From contig NZ_JACHFL010000016.1 in NCBI RefSeq assembly GCF_014201875.1, positions 49,639 to 113,638 on the forward strand: DNA of 64,000 bases. Reading direction: 5' to 3'. Source of the DNA: Deinococcus humi (GTDB lineage: Bacteria > Deinococcota > Deinococci > Deinococcales > Deinococcaceae). Of this stretch, positions 27,969 through 36,682 are shown piece after piece. The notes under the pieces were generated by a model. It did not search any database, was not told where the DNA came from, and saw only the letters and a program-made list of their open reading frames with translations. The translations under genes were made by a program, and so were the position numbers. Every line of letters begins with the position of its first letter. Positions within the stretch are counted from its first letter, which is position 1.

Positions 27969-28796
27969 CTACTGGTTGTAGTTGAACGTTGAGGTACAGC
28001 CGCCGTCCACGGTCACAATCGATCCGGTCATGAAAGAACTCGACTCAGAGGCCAGGAACGCCACCACACGGGCCACCTCGTCCACGTGGGCCTGACGGCC
28101 CAAAGGCTGGCGGGCAGCATTGCCCTCACGCCGTTCGAGTGCCGCCGCAGCCTGTGGGGGAACCATCCGGCTTCGCTGGCCCCCCATGTCGGTGTCCACG
28201 TAGCCAGGGCACACAGCGTTCACACGGACACCACTGGGGCCGTAATCCACAGCGAGTTGCCGGGTGAGATTGACCACCCCACCCTTTGAAGCGCAGTAGG
28301 CGGGAGCCTGAGGCGCGCCAATCAGGCCATAGGTCGAGGCGATGTTGACCATGACGCCTCTGCGGTTCATCAGATGGGGAAGGGCATACTTGGCGCACAG
28401 AAAGAGGCCGCGGAGATTGACTGCCAGCACGCGGTCCCAGTCGTCGACCTCCAGTTCATGCAGTCGCTTTGCACTTCCCGCGATGCCAGCATTGTTGACC
28501 AACACATCCAGGTGACCAAGGGTGGCCACGGTCTGTTCCAGGAGGGCACGGACCTCCTCGGGGTCTGAAACATCGCAGGCGATGAATTGTGCGGTTGCTC
28601 CCTCGTCACGAAGGGCGAGGGCTGTCTCTTCTCCAGCGGCGACCTCCACGTCGGCGATGACCACCTGAGCGCCCGCCGCAGCCAGTGCCCGGGCAGTGGC
28701 CCTTCCGATCCCACCCGATGCTCCGGTCACCAGGGCCACGCGGCCATTCAACTGCCCCAGCATTAAGGAGCGTTCGCCTTCGGGATTGAGGATCAT
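27969..28796 (-). CDS. SDR-family NAD(P)-dependent oxidoreductase
   Basis: 275 residues from ATG 28796. An internal ATG at 28763 (MLGQLNGRVALVTG) would give the usual SDR start, and neither has a good ribosome site. TGASGGIG (cofactor), D of IADVE (suggests NAD preference), NNAGIAG, catalytic Ser of NIASTYG, YCASK and the C-terminal VDGG mark a classical SDR of the FabG-like group. Length and motifs are normal. It stands alone, with no regulator adjacent. The substrate cannot be assigned. Confidence 0.9.
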   Translation of the reverse strand: MILNPEGERSLMLGQLNGRVALVTGASGGIGRATARALAAAGAQVVIADVEVAAGEETALALRDEGATAQFIACDVSDPEEVRALLEQTVATLGHLDVLVNNAGIAGSAKRLHELEVDDWDRVLAVNLRGLFLCAKYALPHLMNRRGVMVNIASTYGLIGAPQAPAYCASKGGVVNLTRQLAVDYGPSGVRVNAVCPGYVDTDMGGQRSRMVPPQAAAALERREGNAARQPLGRQAHVDEVARVVAFLASESSSFMTGSIVTVDGGCTSTFNYNQ

Positions 28797-29170
28797 AGGT
28801 CATGACTGTAGCGCCCCTCCGGAGGCCCAGGCGGCTGTCCGACCTGAAGGAGCCCCTATCGTTCGGAGGGTAACCTTGCCCCATTCACCGTGCCCACCCG
28901 CCTCGCAGCAGGGCGTGGGTTTCCGCCATCGCCACGGCCCAGATGGCCTGCTTTTCCCCATCAGGCCGCTGAAACAGACTTTCGTGCCCTCGCCCAGAGA
29001 GTCACGCAGGACTTCCGGGGCAAGTAGATCCCTATAATCGAGGTCCATCCCCGTCTTTCCATGTCCGGCGTCTTCACACCGTCCAGCCGTGGCTGGGGAG
29101 AGTTCTTCATCCATGAAGCGTGGCCGGTTGGTGACGCCCTCTCCACGTCACCCCTGTCGAGGAGCTATTG
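28797..29170. other. Intergenic between SDR and esterase genes
   Basis: A 374-bp gap between divergent genes. It holds their promoters, though no clear -35/-10 pair stands out. Open frames here have no family features. GAGGAG at 29159-29164 is the esterase ribosome site. Confidence 0.4.
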
Positions 29171-30136
29171 ATGGCCTATTTCGATCTGCCTGAAGCGGAA
29201 TTGCGGACCTATCGCCCCGAACGCCACGAGCCCGCCGACTTCGATGCCTTCTGGGCTCAGACGCTCAACGAGGCGCGTGAACACGCCCGCGCCACTCAAT
29301 TCGAGCTGGTTCAGGTGCCGCTGACCACCGTCGAGGTTTTCGATGTCACCTTCAGCGGCGCAGCAGGCATGCCGGTGCGGGGTTGGCTGGTGTTGCCGAG
29401 AGCGCGGCGCGAACCGTTGCCCTGCGTGGTGGAATTTCTCGGCTACGGTGGAGGGCGTGGCCTGGCGCACGAATGGCTGCTGTACGCCAGTGCCGGGTAT
29501 GCACACTTCATCATGGACACACGCGGTCAGGGCAGTGCCTGGCGCAGTGGGGACACCGCCGATGCGGGTAGTGGAGGAGAGCCTCACCTGCCCGGCTTCA
29601 TGACCCTGGGCATCCGCGATCCCCACAGCTACTACTACCGCCGCCTCTACACCGACGCCGCCCGTGCCGTCGAGATGATTCGCTCGCATCCAGCCGTAGA
29701 CGCTGCCCGAGTCGCCGTCACCGGGGGCAGCCAGGGCGGCGGCCTGGCCCTCGCCGCTGCCGGCCTGATTCCGGACGTGGTTGCGTGTCTGCCCGACGTC
29801 CCGTTCCTGTGTCACTTCGAGCGGGCCGTGCGCATCACCGACAGCCTGCCGTACGGAGAGATCGCGCAGTTCATGCGGGTGCAGCGTCACGCGATCACCG
29901 ACGTCATGTCCACGCTGAGCTACTTTGACGGCCTGCACTTCGCCGCGCGGGCACAGGCACAGGCCCTCTTCAGCGTCGGGCTGATGGACGACGTCTGCCC
30001 GCCGAGCACGGTCTATGCCGCATTCAACCACTACGCCGGTACGAAGCAGATCGAGGAATATCCTTTCAATCGACACGAGGGCGGACAGGCGCATCACGAT
30101 CTGAAGAAGCTAACGTTCCTGAACGAGGTGCTGTAA
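29171..30136 (+). CDS. CE7-family acetyl esterase (acetylxylan esterase / cephalosporin-C deacetylase)
   Basis: About 321 residues from ATG 29171 (GAGGAG 6 bases upstream). It has the CE7 layout: FDLPEAELRTYRP at the start, MDTRGQG (oxyanion/RGQ motif), nucleophile in GGSQGGG (Ser about 185), Asp in GLMDDVCPP (about 274) and His in RHEGG (about 303). The family removes acetyl groups from short xylo-oligosaccharides and other small acetyl esters in the cytoplasm, usually as hexamers. No signal peptide, consistent with that. No xylanase genes are linked. Confidence 0.92.
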   Translation: MAYFDLPEAELRTYRPERHEPADFDAFWAQTLNEAREHARATQFELVQVPLTTVEVFDVTFSGAAGMPVRGWLVLPRARREPLPCVVEFLGYGGGRGLAHEWLLYASAGYAHFIMDTRGQGSAWRSGDTADAGSGGEPHLPGFMTLGIRDPHSYYYRRLYTDAARAVEMIRSHPAVDAARVAVTGGSQGGGLALAAAGLIPDVVACLPDVPFLCHFERAVRITDSLPYGEIAQFMRVQRHAITDVMSTLSYFDGLHFAARAQAQALFSVGLMDDVCPPSTVYAAFNHYAGTKQIEEYPFNRHEGGQAHHDLKKLTFLNEVL

Positions 30137-30721
30137 CGTCTGACTGGTCTAGATCCGGGAGGACATGTTCGGCAGTCCGTCTCTGTTCCACTCCCTTGCC
30201 GCCACCGATCTCAGGGAGACGTTGAGGAAACAGGGGCCGTTTGCGTGGGGTATCCCGGTATGACTGTCTCTGGCACGCAGCCGTGGCAGCTGCGGCAGTG
30301 TATCGCTCCGCTTTCACCCTCTGTCCTGCCTGACAACCGAATTGCACGCCGCGCTCCCTTGCCGCCGTAACTCCCGACTTCATTCACTCCCGCAACAGGT
30401 CCCGCCCGAACCCCGCCAGCGCGATCAGTGAGACGCCGCAGGTCCACCTCACGGCTGCGGCATGAAGCGAAGTTCAGTGCTCACGAATTTGCTCTATTGC
30501 ACGCCCTGAACGTCTCGCACTAAACCAAGCGTGGCTACTGGAGGGAAAGCCGTTGTGCCGCGCTGCGGGGCAGTGGATGGTCCGTTGTTAGCCGCCCGTC
30601 GCCCAAGGGGTGCCGGGTAAGATGAAGATTTGGTGAACATCTTTCCGTCAGTCTTCTCACATGAGGCACAGGAATGCTGAAGGGGCCATTGCGGGCACGC
30701 CCTCTGGCCCAGGAGTTCACC
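30137..30721. other. Intergenic, possible gene-tail debris
   Basis: In this 585-bp stretch the minus strand near 30390-30460 reads GVSLIALAGFGRDLLRE before a stop, like the last helix of a LysE-type exporter, but nothing else of such a gene is found. An imperfect repeat AAGAT...CATCTT near 30622-30645 lies in the leader of the next gene. Confidence 0.3.
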
Positions 30722-31837
30722 ATGCCAGACAAAGATTCTCACGCCGGTTGGTCCATGACCGATCCCGCTGCCGCCCTCTCCTCTTTTCTCGCTGCCCTGC
30801 CTGCTCAGCCCCAACTGCTGGGGCTCGGCGAACCCACCCACGGCGTCGAGGTGTTCCCCCTCTGGCGCAACCGCATCTTCCAGACCCTCGTGGAAACACA
30901 GGGCTTCCGCTCCATCGCCATCGAGAGCGACATCATCGCTGGCCTGCAGGTGGATGCTTACGTTGCCTCCGGCCAGGACACCCTTGATGAGGTGCTAACG
31001 AGCGGGTTCAGCCACGGCTTTGGAAGAGTCCAGGCCAACCGGGACCTAGTGGTCTGGATGCGTGGGTTCAACGCGGGCCGGGACGAAATGGACCGTCTGA
31101 AGTTTTACGGCTTCGATCCACCCGTTGAGAACATGTGGGCGGCCAGTCCACGACACAGCCTGCTCGCCCTGCACGATTTCCTGTCCACGCGCTTTCCCCA
31201 CCTGCCCATCTACAGGGCTGCGCTGGAGCAGCTCTGTGGAGACGACGCCCGCTGGACGAACCCGGCTGCCGCGCTGGACCCTAGCCAGTCTGTCGGGGCC
31301 ACAGCAGACGCCTGGCACCTGCGGGCACTGACCGATGACCTGCTGGGGTTTCTCGAAACCCAGCGCCCTGGACTCGGGGTGCAGACTGATCTGTGGGAAG
31401 CTCAATTACACGCCCGGATAGCCCAGGGCCTTCTTCGTTATCACGCCAACCTCGCTACCCCTTCGCCAGACCGCATTTCCCAGATGCTGGCCCTGCGCGC
31501 GGTGATGATGACAGGAAATCTCCTTGCTATTGCCGAACGGGAAGCGCAGCGCGGTCCCACGCTGATCTTCGCCCACAACTCGCACCTGCAACGCGGGGCC
31601 AGTCAGATCAGGATGGACACCATGAAGGCCGACTGGTGGCCTGCCGGGGCACATCTCTTGCATGGGGTCGGCGCGCAGTACGCCGTCATTGCCATGACCA
31701 GCAGTGAGGGCGCAGATTTACTCCCCCTGGAGGCTGTGGAAGACCGTCGACACTGTGGGCCACGCCTGCTTGCCACACTAGGACGCTTGGAAGGGGACGG
31801 AATATTGTTCACTGCCAAGCCCATAGAGCCTGGCTGA
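30722..31837 (+). CDS. Erythromycin-esterase family protein
   Basis: About 371 residues from ATG 30722, chosen for CAGGAG 6 bases upstream. An in-frame start at 30674 would add 16 residues. Family motifs: LGLGEPTHG (metal/active-site His), RSIAIESD, LTSGFSHGFGRVQANRDLVVWM, KFYGFDPP and LIFAHNSHLQRG. Characterised members open the macrolide lactone ring, but most bacterial homologues are uncharacterised and act on other substrates. The WMRGFN region and length suggest a succinoglycan-biosynthesis/EreA-like enzyme. Resistance should not be assumed. Convergent with an alpha/beta hydrolase. Confidence 0.88.
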   Translation: MPDKDSHAGWSMTDPAAALSSFLAALPAQPQLLGLGEPTHGVEVFPLWRNRIFQTLVETQGFRSIAIESDIIAGLQVDAYVASGQDTLDEVLTSGFSHGFGRVQANRDLVVWMRGFNAGRDEMDRLKFYGFDPPVENMWAASPRHSLLALHDFLSTRFPHLPIYRAALEQLCGDDARWTNPAAALDPSQSVGATADAWHLRALTDDLLGFLETQRPGLGVQTDLWEAQLHARIAQGLLRYHANLATPSPDRISQMLALRAVMMTGNLLAIAEREAQRGPTLIFAHNSHLQRGASQIRMDTMKADWWPAGAHLLHGVGAQYAVIAMTSSEGADLLPLEAVEDRRHCGPRLLATLGRLEGDGILFTAKPIEPG

Positions 31838-31840
31838 GAC

Positions 31841-31885
31841 GAGAGAACAGCTTGACGTCGATGGGGCTTAAGAACTTGTTCTCTC
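31841..31885. terminator. Bidirectional hairpin between convergent genes
   Basis: GAGAGAACA (31841-31849) pairs with TGTTCTCTC (31877-31885). It fills almost the whole 48-bp gap between two convergent stop codons, as expected of a shared terminator, although the loop is long (27 nt) and there is no T-run. Confidence 0.55.
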
Positions 31886-32755
31886 TCAAGCCAGCGTCCG
31901 CTTCAGAAACGCTCGCGTCACGGCCAGAAACTCCTGAGTCTGCTCGACAAAGGGCATGTGTCCGCTCTCCTCGAAGATGTGAAGTTCCGCGTTCGGAGTT
32001 CGTGCTGCGATCAGCTCGCCCGCTTCTGGCGGGCAAGTGCGGTCATGTCGTCCGCTCAGCACCAGCAACGGCTGGGACACCCCGCCCAGTTCATCTTCAA
32101 CCTCAATTCCACCGTATCCCGCCGCGCTGAACTGCCGCAGCACGTCCGGCGCATAACGAGGATTCATGGCGTCGACGCGGGCATTGAACTCTGCGATCCG
32201 CGGGTCGCGCGGATCACTGAAGTGCCAGGGCATCTGCTCATGCATCAGCCGGGCGAAATCCGCTTCGGTGTGGACGTTGACCTCATCCACCCACGAGCGG
32301 CGCACCTGTTCCCGCAAGTCGAGTGGCTCGAACGATTCCAGCTTTGCGGACACGTCTGCCAGCCAGCGTGACGATCCCACCCCACAGCAGGCGATGGTTG
32401 CTGCAGCGTCAGGGTAGGTCACGGCATGCTGCAAAGCCACAAACGCGCCGTAGGAGTGCCCGAGCACCGCATACTTTTCCGCGCCCATCGCTTCAGCCAC
32501 AGCCGACACATCGGCAGCCATCTGTTCCAGCGTCCAGGTCTCTTGCGGTGCCTGCCGGTCGCTCCGGCCCTGTGCCCGCTGATCAATCAGGACCAGACGC
32601 ACGGTATCGGAAAGTGGGTCAAGGTAATCCGCGAATTCTGTGTGATCCAGGCCAGGGCCACCGTGTAAGCAGATCAGCGGCGGCCGATCTGCAGCTCCGA
32701 CGATCCGGGCGAAGAGCCGGGTGTCACGAACAGTGAGCATCTGGGTGGTGACCAT
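31886..32755 (-). CDS. Alpha/beta hydrolase, proline-iminopeptidase-like
   Basis: About 289 residues from ATG 32755. A GGAGG lies 14 bases upstream, slightly far, and ATG 32740 is an alternative. Motifs: HGGPG (oxyanion, typical of proline iminopeptidase-like hydrolases), the LIDQRAQGRSD strand, nucleophile GHSYG (Ser about 105), acid in GRHDRTCPPE and His in ESGHMPFVE. The substrate may be N-terminal proline peptides or a small ester or amide. The motif set does not decide. It is convergent with the erythromycin-esterase gene. Confidence 0.9.
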   Translation of the reverse strand: MVTTQMLTVRDTRLFARIVGAADRPPLICLHGGPGLDHTEFADYLDPLSDTVRLVLIDQRAQGRSDRQAPQETWTLEQMAADVSAVAEAMGAEKYAVLGHSYGAFVALQHAVTYPDAAATIACCGVGSSRWLADVSAKLESFEPLDLREQVRRSWVDEVNVHTEADFARLMHEQMPWHFSDPRDPRIAEFNARVDAMNPRYAPDVLRQFSAAGYGGIEVEDELGGVSQPLLVLSGRHDRTCPPEAGELIAARTPNAELHIFEESGHMPFVEQTQEFLAVTRAFLKRTLA

Positions 32756-33239
32756 GGAGCAAGTGTAGACCTCCTTCAGAAGGTGTCTCTGTGTGAGGGC
32801 GGCAAAGTGCTGGGGGTCCTGGTGAACCTGCCTGGTCAGATCACGCTGGAGTAGGCTCCTGAATACCAATTGAGCCGGGCCAAGCGACATCCCTCCTGAC
32901 CAGAAAATGCTGCTCAGTCGCGCTGAAACTGCCCAATGACCCTGTCCAACGGCATTTGCGTTCTTCAAACACTGTCGAAGACCTCCACGAGTTCGCCACT
33001 CCATGCCACCTCAGGCAAAATAGGCTGCTGGTCGAACCTCGGGCGAAAGAATCGAGACAACACTCCACGCGTCCATCCAGCTCACTGTCCGTTCAATTGG
33101 AGATGCGTAGCGTGCCGCGGAGTTACATTGGGATAGCAATCCACTTTAAGATCCTGACCGATCTTTCACTACCGACCCGCCAGCGCGTGGAGTTGGCCTG
33201 CCTGTCTCTGCTCGCCGTTGCTCCAGGCTCAAGGGTTAA
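32756..33239. other. Intergenic, nothing recognised
   Basis: A 484-bp gap upstream of the hydrolase. Open frames extend from the hydrolase frame but show no conserved features. No hairpin with T-tract and no clear promoter. Confidence 0.4.
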
Positions 33240-33440
33240 TCAGTCGCTGCAGCCGCCACCATCACTGCTGTCACAACTGGACTCAGCTGCGCTGGTGTCA
33301 GAACTGAAGTCACCGGTGCTGGCGCCCCCGCCATGAGACCCATTCCGCGCAGGCTGACGCTTTGCCCCGCTCTTGATGGCAAGCAGCATCAGCATGACGA
33401 ACACAACGCCAATGAACAGCAGGGGAATGAGGTCTGCCAT
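33240..33440 (-). CDS. Small single-helix membrane protein with Gly/Ser/Cys tail
   Basis: 66 residues: an N-terminal membrane helix (LIPLLFIGVVFVMLMLLAI), a short basic hinge (KSGAKRQPARNG), then a Gly/Ser/Asp-rich tail with two cysteines (ESSCDSSDGGGCSD). This layout is common for small bacterial proteins of unknown role. The tail could bind metal or be lipid- or disulfide-linked, but nothing proves it. No strong ribosome site is visible before the ATG. A start codon, strong hydrophobic helix and clean stop support it as a real gene. Confidence 0.6.
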   Translation of the reverse strand: MADLIPLLFIGVVFVMLMLLAIKSGAKRQPARNGSHGGGASTGDFSSDTSAAESSCDSSDGGGCSD

Positions 33441-33581
33441 GGCTCATGATAGAGCGAAGTCTTCAAAGGAGTGTCAGGGCGGAGGAATGGCATGACCTGG
33501 CGCAGACGATCTACCACTGACCTGCTCTCAGTGCCGAGGAATGAGTCGTCGCTTGTGGGGGCTGATGACTGATAGGGGCGT

Positions 33582-33598
33582 GGGGGCGGAGCGCCCCC
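33582..33598. terminator. GC-rich hairpin after the diguanylate cyclase gene
   Basis: GGGGGCG (33582-33588) pairs with CGCCCCC (33592-33598) around GAG, 71 bases after the cyclase stop in its transcription direction. It has no T-tract, so it is a weak terminator call. Confidence 0.4.
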
Positions 33599-33668
33599 GA
33601 GGCCTCCATGTTCTGGCAGCCTCCCAGCGTCAATAGCAACCATCCCAGCCCACGTCACCATGCCGTGG

Positions 33669-34706
33669 CTACCGTCCAGGCCCACCCCGCCGCTTATGCC
33701 GGTACATGGCCTGATCTGCCCGTGACAGCCAGGTGTCCGCCGACTCCCCCGCCCGGTGGCGCGTTGCGCCCACACTCGCCCCAGCCACCGAATACACCGC
33801 CTGGATCTGCAGCGTGACCCGCTCCACCACCGTCTCGGCGGGCAGTTGGCCCTCCCCAAACAGCAGCGCAAACTCGTCGCCGCTGATGCGGTAGACCTGC
33901 CCGTCCGGCCCGGCCCCTGCAGCGAAGCCGTGGGCGAAGCGGCGCAGCAGATCGTCCCCCGCGGCGTGGCCCAGCCGGTCATTGACACTCTTCAGACCGT
34001 CCACGTCCACCACGGCCAGCCGCCAGTTCCTGGACGGTTCCGTGACGGCGTGAGCCAGATCCCGCTCCAGTGCGCGGCGGTTGGGCAGGTCCGTCAACGG
34101 GTCTTGATGCGCCAATTCATGCGCGGCCTGGATGCGGCCCTCGGCCAGCGCGAGCTGATCGCGCACCGCGCTGAAGGCCCGCAGCACCACGATCAGCGCG
34201 CCGTGGGAAAACAGGATGGTGAACAGCAGCGTCACGCCGTCAAAGGCCCCGGTCTCGCCCAGCGTACATGCAGCGTGCGGCAGGGTCATGATCAGCTGTG
34301 TCAGCAGCACGCCCACCGCCCAGCGTGTGGCCCGCTCAGGGGGGCGCTGCGCGAACAGAAACACGTAGACCATGGTGAGGTACAGCGCCACCGACAGCCG
34401 AACCATCGCGGTTGCAGGGTGCTGAGGCAGCAGGTACAGCGCGGCTCCCCAGGCCATGAGCAACACCGCAGCGTAACTGAGCGGCGCGTGGTTCAGCAGG
34501 AGTGCCCGCAGGCGAGGGGGGCCAAACAGCGCCAGACCGGTATAGAGCATGATCGCCGCCAGAATGCCCAGGTACAGCGTGGCCGCCAAGTCCAGAGTGA
34601 TCAGGATGACCGCTCCCGTCAGCGCGGCCAGCAGCGGAATCCACAGCAGCAACCGGGCCGGGTCGATGGCATCGAGTGCGGAGCGTGGGGGCTGGGCAGG
34701 CCGCAA
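33669..34706 (-). CDS. Membrane diguanylate cyclase (SGDEF variant)
   Basis: 345 residues: about six membrane helices (residues 18-180; two helices begin at LLLWIPLLAALTGAVILITL and YAAVLLMAWGAALYLLP), a short coiled linker (RDQLALAEGRIQAAHELAHQ) and a GGDEF domain with DPLTDLPNRRALERDL, DVDGLKSVNDRLGHAAGDDLL and RISGDEFALL. The first Gly of the signature is Ser, a substitution seen in some active cyclases. The metal Asp and Glu are kept, so activity is likely. No inhibitory RxxD site is obvious. Such integral 6-helix sensors respond to unknown envelope cues and make cyclic di-GMP. Single gene. Confidence 0.88.
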   Translation of the reverse strand: MRPAQPPRSALDAIDPARLLLWIPLLAALTGAVILITLDLAATLYLGILAAIMLYTGLALFGPPRLRALLLNHAPLSYAAVLLMAWGAALYLLPQHPATAMVRLSVALYLTMVYVFLFAQRPPERATRWAVGVLLTQLIMTLPHAACTLGETGAFDGVTLLFTILFSHGALIVVLRAFSAVRDQLALAEGRIQAAHELAHQDPLTDLPNRRALERDLAHAVTEPSRNWRLAVVDVDGLKSVNDRLGHAAGDDLLRRFAHGFAAGAGPDGQVYRISGDEFALLFGEGQLPAETVVERVTLQIQAVYSVAGASVGATRHRAGESADTWLSRADQAMYRHKRRGGPGR

Positions 34707-35500
34707 GGCGTTGTCTGGGGGACGAAAGGGCCGACGGGTGGCGATAGCGGATCACCTCGGGAACAAAGGGGCGATGACGGCTGGGCACATGACCGTGCAC
34801 CCGGTTCAGAACTGCCACCAAGGTTAAATGTTGAACAATCGCCTTTCGGCCATATGGGCTGGGGCACATTCTTCATGAAGATGCCTGTGTGCCGTCGGCA
34901 CCCCTGGTGCGACTGAGGCTCCACTCCCCAGCGCAGCCACGAAAAGGGCCAGTCAGCGGCTCTCACGCCTCCCCTCGAGCTGCGGCTGCGCTACAGGGTG
35001 TGGGGTAAGTCGGTCTGCGGCATAGTCAGCAGGAAACGGAGGGTATGCAGTGGGCAGCCTATCGACGTCCCAGCCTCCCATCCAGGCATGTGGACGATAC
35101 GTCCACTAAGCACCAGTGCAGTCCACCCTAAGGAGCGCAGCATGTGCCGAACCGGGTCTTTACGTTGTACGGCGTCCTTGGGACGGAGCAGCAGATACGC
35201 GAGGAAAAACAGTGAGGTGGGCACGCCTGGCTGAGCCTGTACCCTCCCCACTGTCGTGGTCAGGGCACGCTGCCAGGCCAGATGCGGCCCCGATTCATCG
35301 GCCCAATGTGGGCATGAATCAGGTTGCCTTCTGCATATCCCATGTCCCCAGTCCAGATCAGGGGGTACCGTGATCGTCACGGTCTGTCAGCAGGTCACCA
35401 GAGCGCCCTCCACAATTTCCTTGACGCCAGCAACCTGACACAACCGTTTGAGCCGCAGATGGTGTCGGACCCTTCTGGGAAAGTCAGTTTGAACGAACCA
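34707..35500. other. Long gap, no gene confidently recognised
   Basis: In this 794-bp stretch the best open frame is 34991-35380, minus strand (129 codons), with a hydrophobic patch (SLFFLAYLLLRP) but no family signature and no ribosome site. A near-palindrome CATTCTTCATGAAGATG (34867-34883) lies upstream of the cyclase gene and could be a regulator site. Otherwise nothing. Confidence 0.35.
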
Positions 35501-36124
35501 TTACCGGCTCCCGCGAATATGTCTCCTGTCTGGTTCTGCAGCGTGGAAATGGAAGCGCCTCTGCCCGTCTTTAGAGGCCAGTTGCGCGACCTCGAGCAGG
35601 CCCGCGGCTTCGTAGGCCGCGCGCTGGGCTTCGGCACCTCGCCGGGAGCCGAACAGCACACCCCCGAACCACCACTCCCGTGCCAACCAATCCTGCACTG
35701 CTTGCAGCAGGGCCAGTTCCAGATCACGGGAAGTGCCTCGGCGCAGCCAGTATTCGACACGCACCTGCGCCGCGGCCAGGATCGCGCGATCAGCATCGCT
35801 GACCACGTAGTTGTCGATGAAAGGCGCGACCTCGCTCAGGTAGAGCGAGCCCAGCACGGTCTGGCCATCCGGTGTGAAGATGCTGAAGCCGTAGGCCTCG
35901 TCGCGGTCATGCTCGCAAATATGCATGTGCAGGTCCTCAAGGTTGGCCTGAAGTGTGAAATCGTCCTCTGGCCATTCGGAGTCGCTCCAGCAGCGCAGTT
36001 CCTGGCGCGAGTCCATTACCGCAGCGTAGTCGGCTTCATTGTGCCCGACCGTCTGGCGATGGAGCTCGAACAGGGGTGTAATGAAAGAAGTGGGGACAGG
36101 CTGCCGGTCAGGATTCAGGGTCAT
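35501..36124 (-). CDS. GNAT-like acetyltransferase-family protein
   Basis: 207 residues. The central part, RCWSDSEWPEDDFTLQANLEDL, EAYGFSIFTPDGQTVLGSLYL and, later, ALLQAVQDWLAREWWFGGVLFGSRRG followed by AAYEAAGL, follows the strand order of a GNAT domain of the type with the WPxxxFTxxxNxxDLxxHxxE entry. The acetyl-CoA pyrophosphate loop is poorly conserved, so catalysis is uncertain. The N-terminus FITPLFELHRQTVGHNEADYAAVMDSR is typical for this group. It stands alone with no linked genes that would suggest a substrate. Confidence 0.75.
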   Translation of the reverse strand: MTLNPDRQPVPTSFITPLFELHRQTVGHNEADYAAVMDSRQELRCWSDSEWPEDDFTLQANLEDLHMHICEHDRDEAYGFSIFTPDGQTVLGSLYLSEVAPFIDNYVVSDADRAILAAAQVRVEYWLRRGTSRDLELALLQAVQDWLAREWWFGGVLFGSRRGAEAQRAAYEAAGLLEVAQLASKDGQRRFHFHAAEPDRRHIRGSR

Positions 36125-36682
36125 GTCCTCAGGTTAAACAGGCGGGCATGGCCGGAGCATGGCATAGCACCCCCGTCTATTAGGCACAATCACGGCAGTG
36201 CCCTTTTCGTTCGCGCTTCCCGCCCTGTTCTTCTACAGGCGGGTCGCCACGCCGCCCTGATGTTTGCCGCGCTTCTCCCTGGCGGACTCATGCTGGGTCT
36301 ACCAGACGCTCCTCCGGAATCAGGACAGGGGCAACCCGTCAGAGGGTGTGGAGGCTATGACCCACAACATCGTGCTCAGCGATCTAAATATGGTGACCCA
36401 GGCCAGGACTCAGAGACGAACTCAGCTGGCCCAACCGCACAGGGCAGCCCGAAGATGCTCTGCGCGTCCGTCCGCCGCTCCACAGGCGGACCAGATCCCT
36501 CAGTTCATTGTTTCCCCGAATCGACGACGCCGTCTTTTTTGTGTGCGGTGCTGCACGCGAACTCCTGTGTCACCTTCGAGACAGGCGGGAGGGAAGGAAC
36601 GTTGAGGGACTACGCCTACGCTCCTTCTTCTCATCCGTTAGGTTCTCACCGAAATGCAGTCCAAACGAAAATCTGGGTGTTT
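36125..36682. other. Gap, nothing recognised
   Basis: This 558-bp region upstream of the GNAT-like gene and downstream of the first SARP gene has open frames on the plus strand with no family features and no hairpin with T-tract. Confidence 0.35.

Noticed and set aside
30390..30460. A LysE-like last helix on the minus strand (GVSLIALAGFGRDLLRE).
   Set aside because: A hydrophobic tail of 17 residues is not enough to name a family, and no upstream part is found.
34991..35380. Minus-strand open frame of 129 codons with a hydrophobic stretch.
   Set aside because: No ribosome site or family signature, and long open frames are expected by chance at this GC content.
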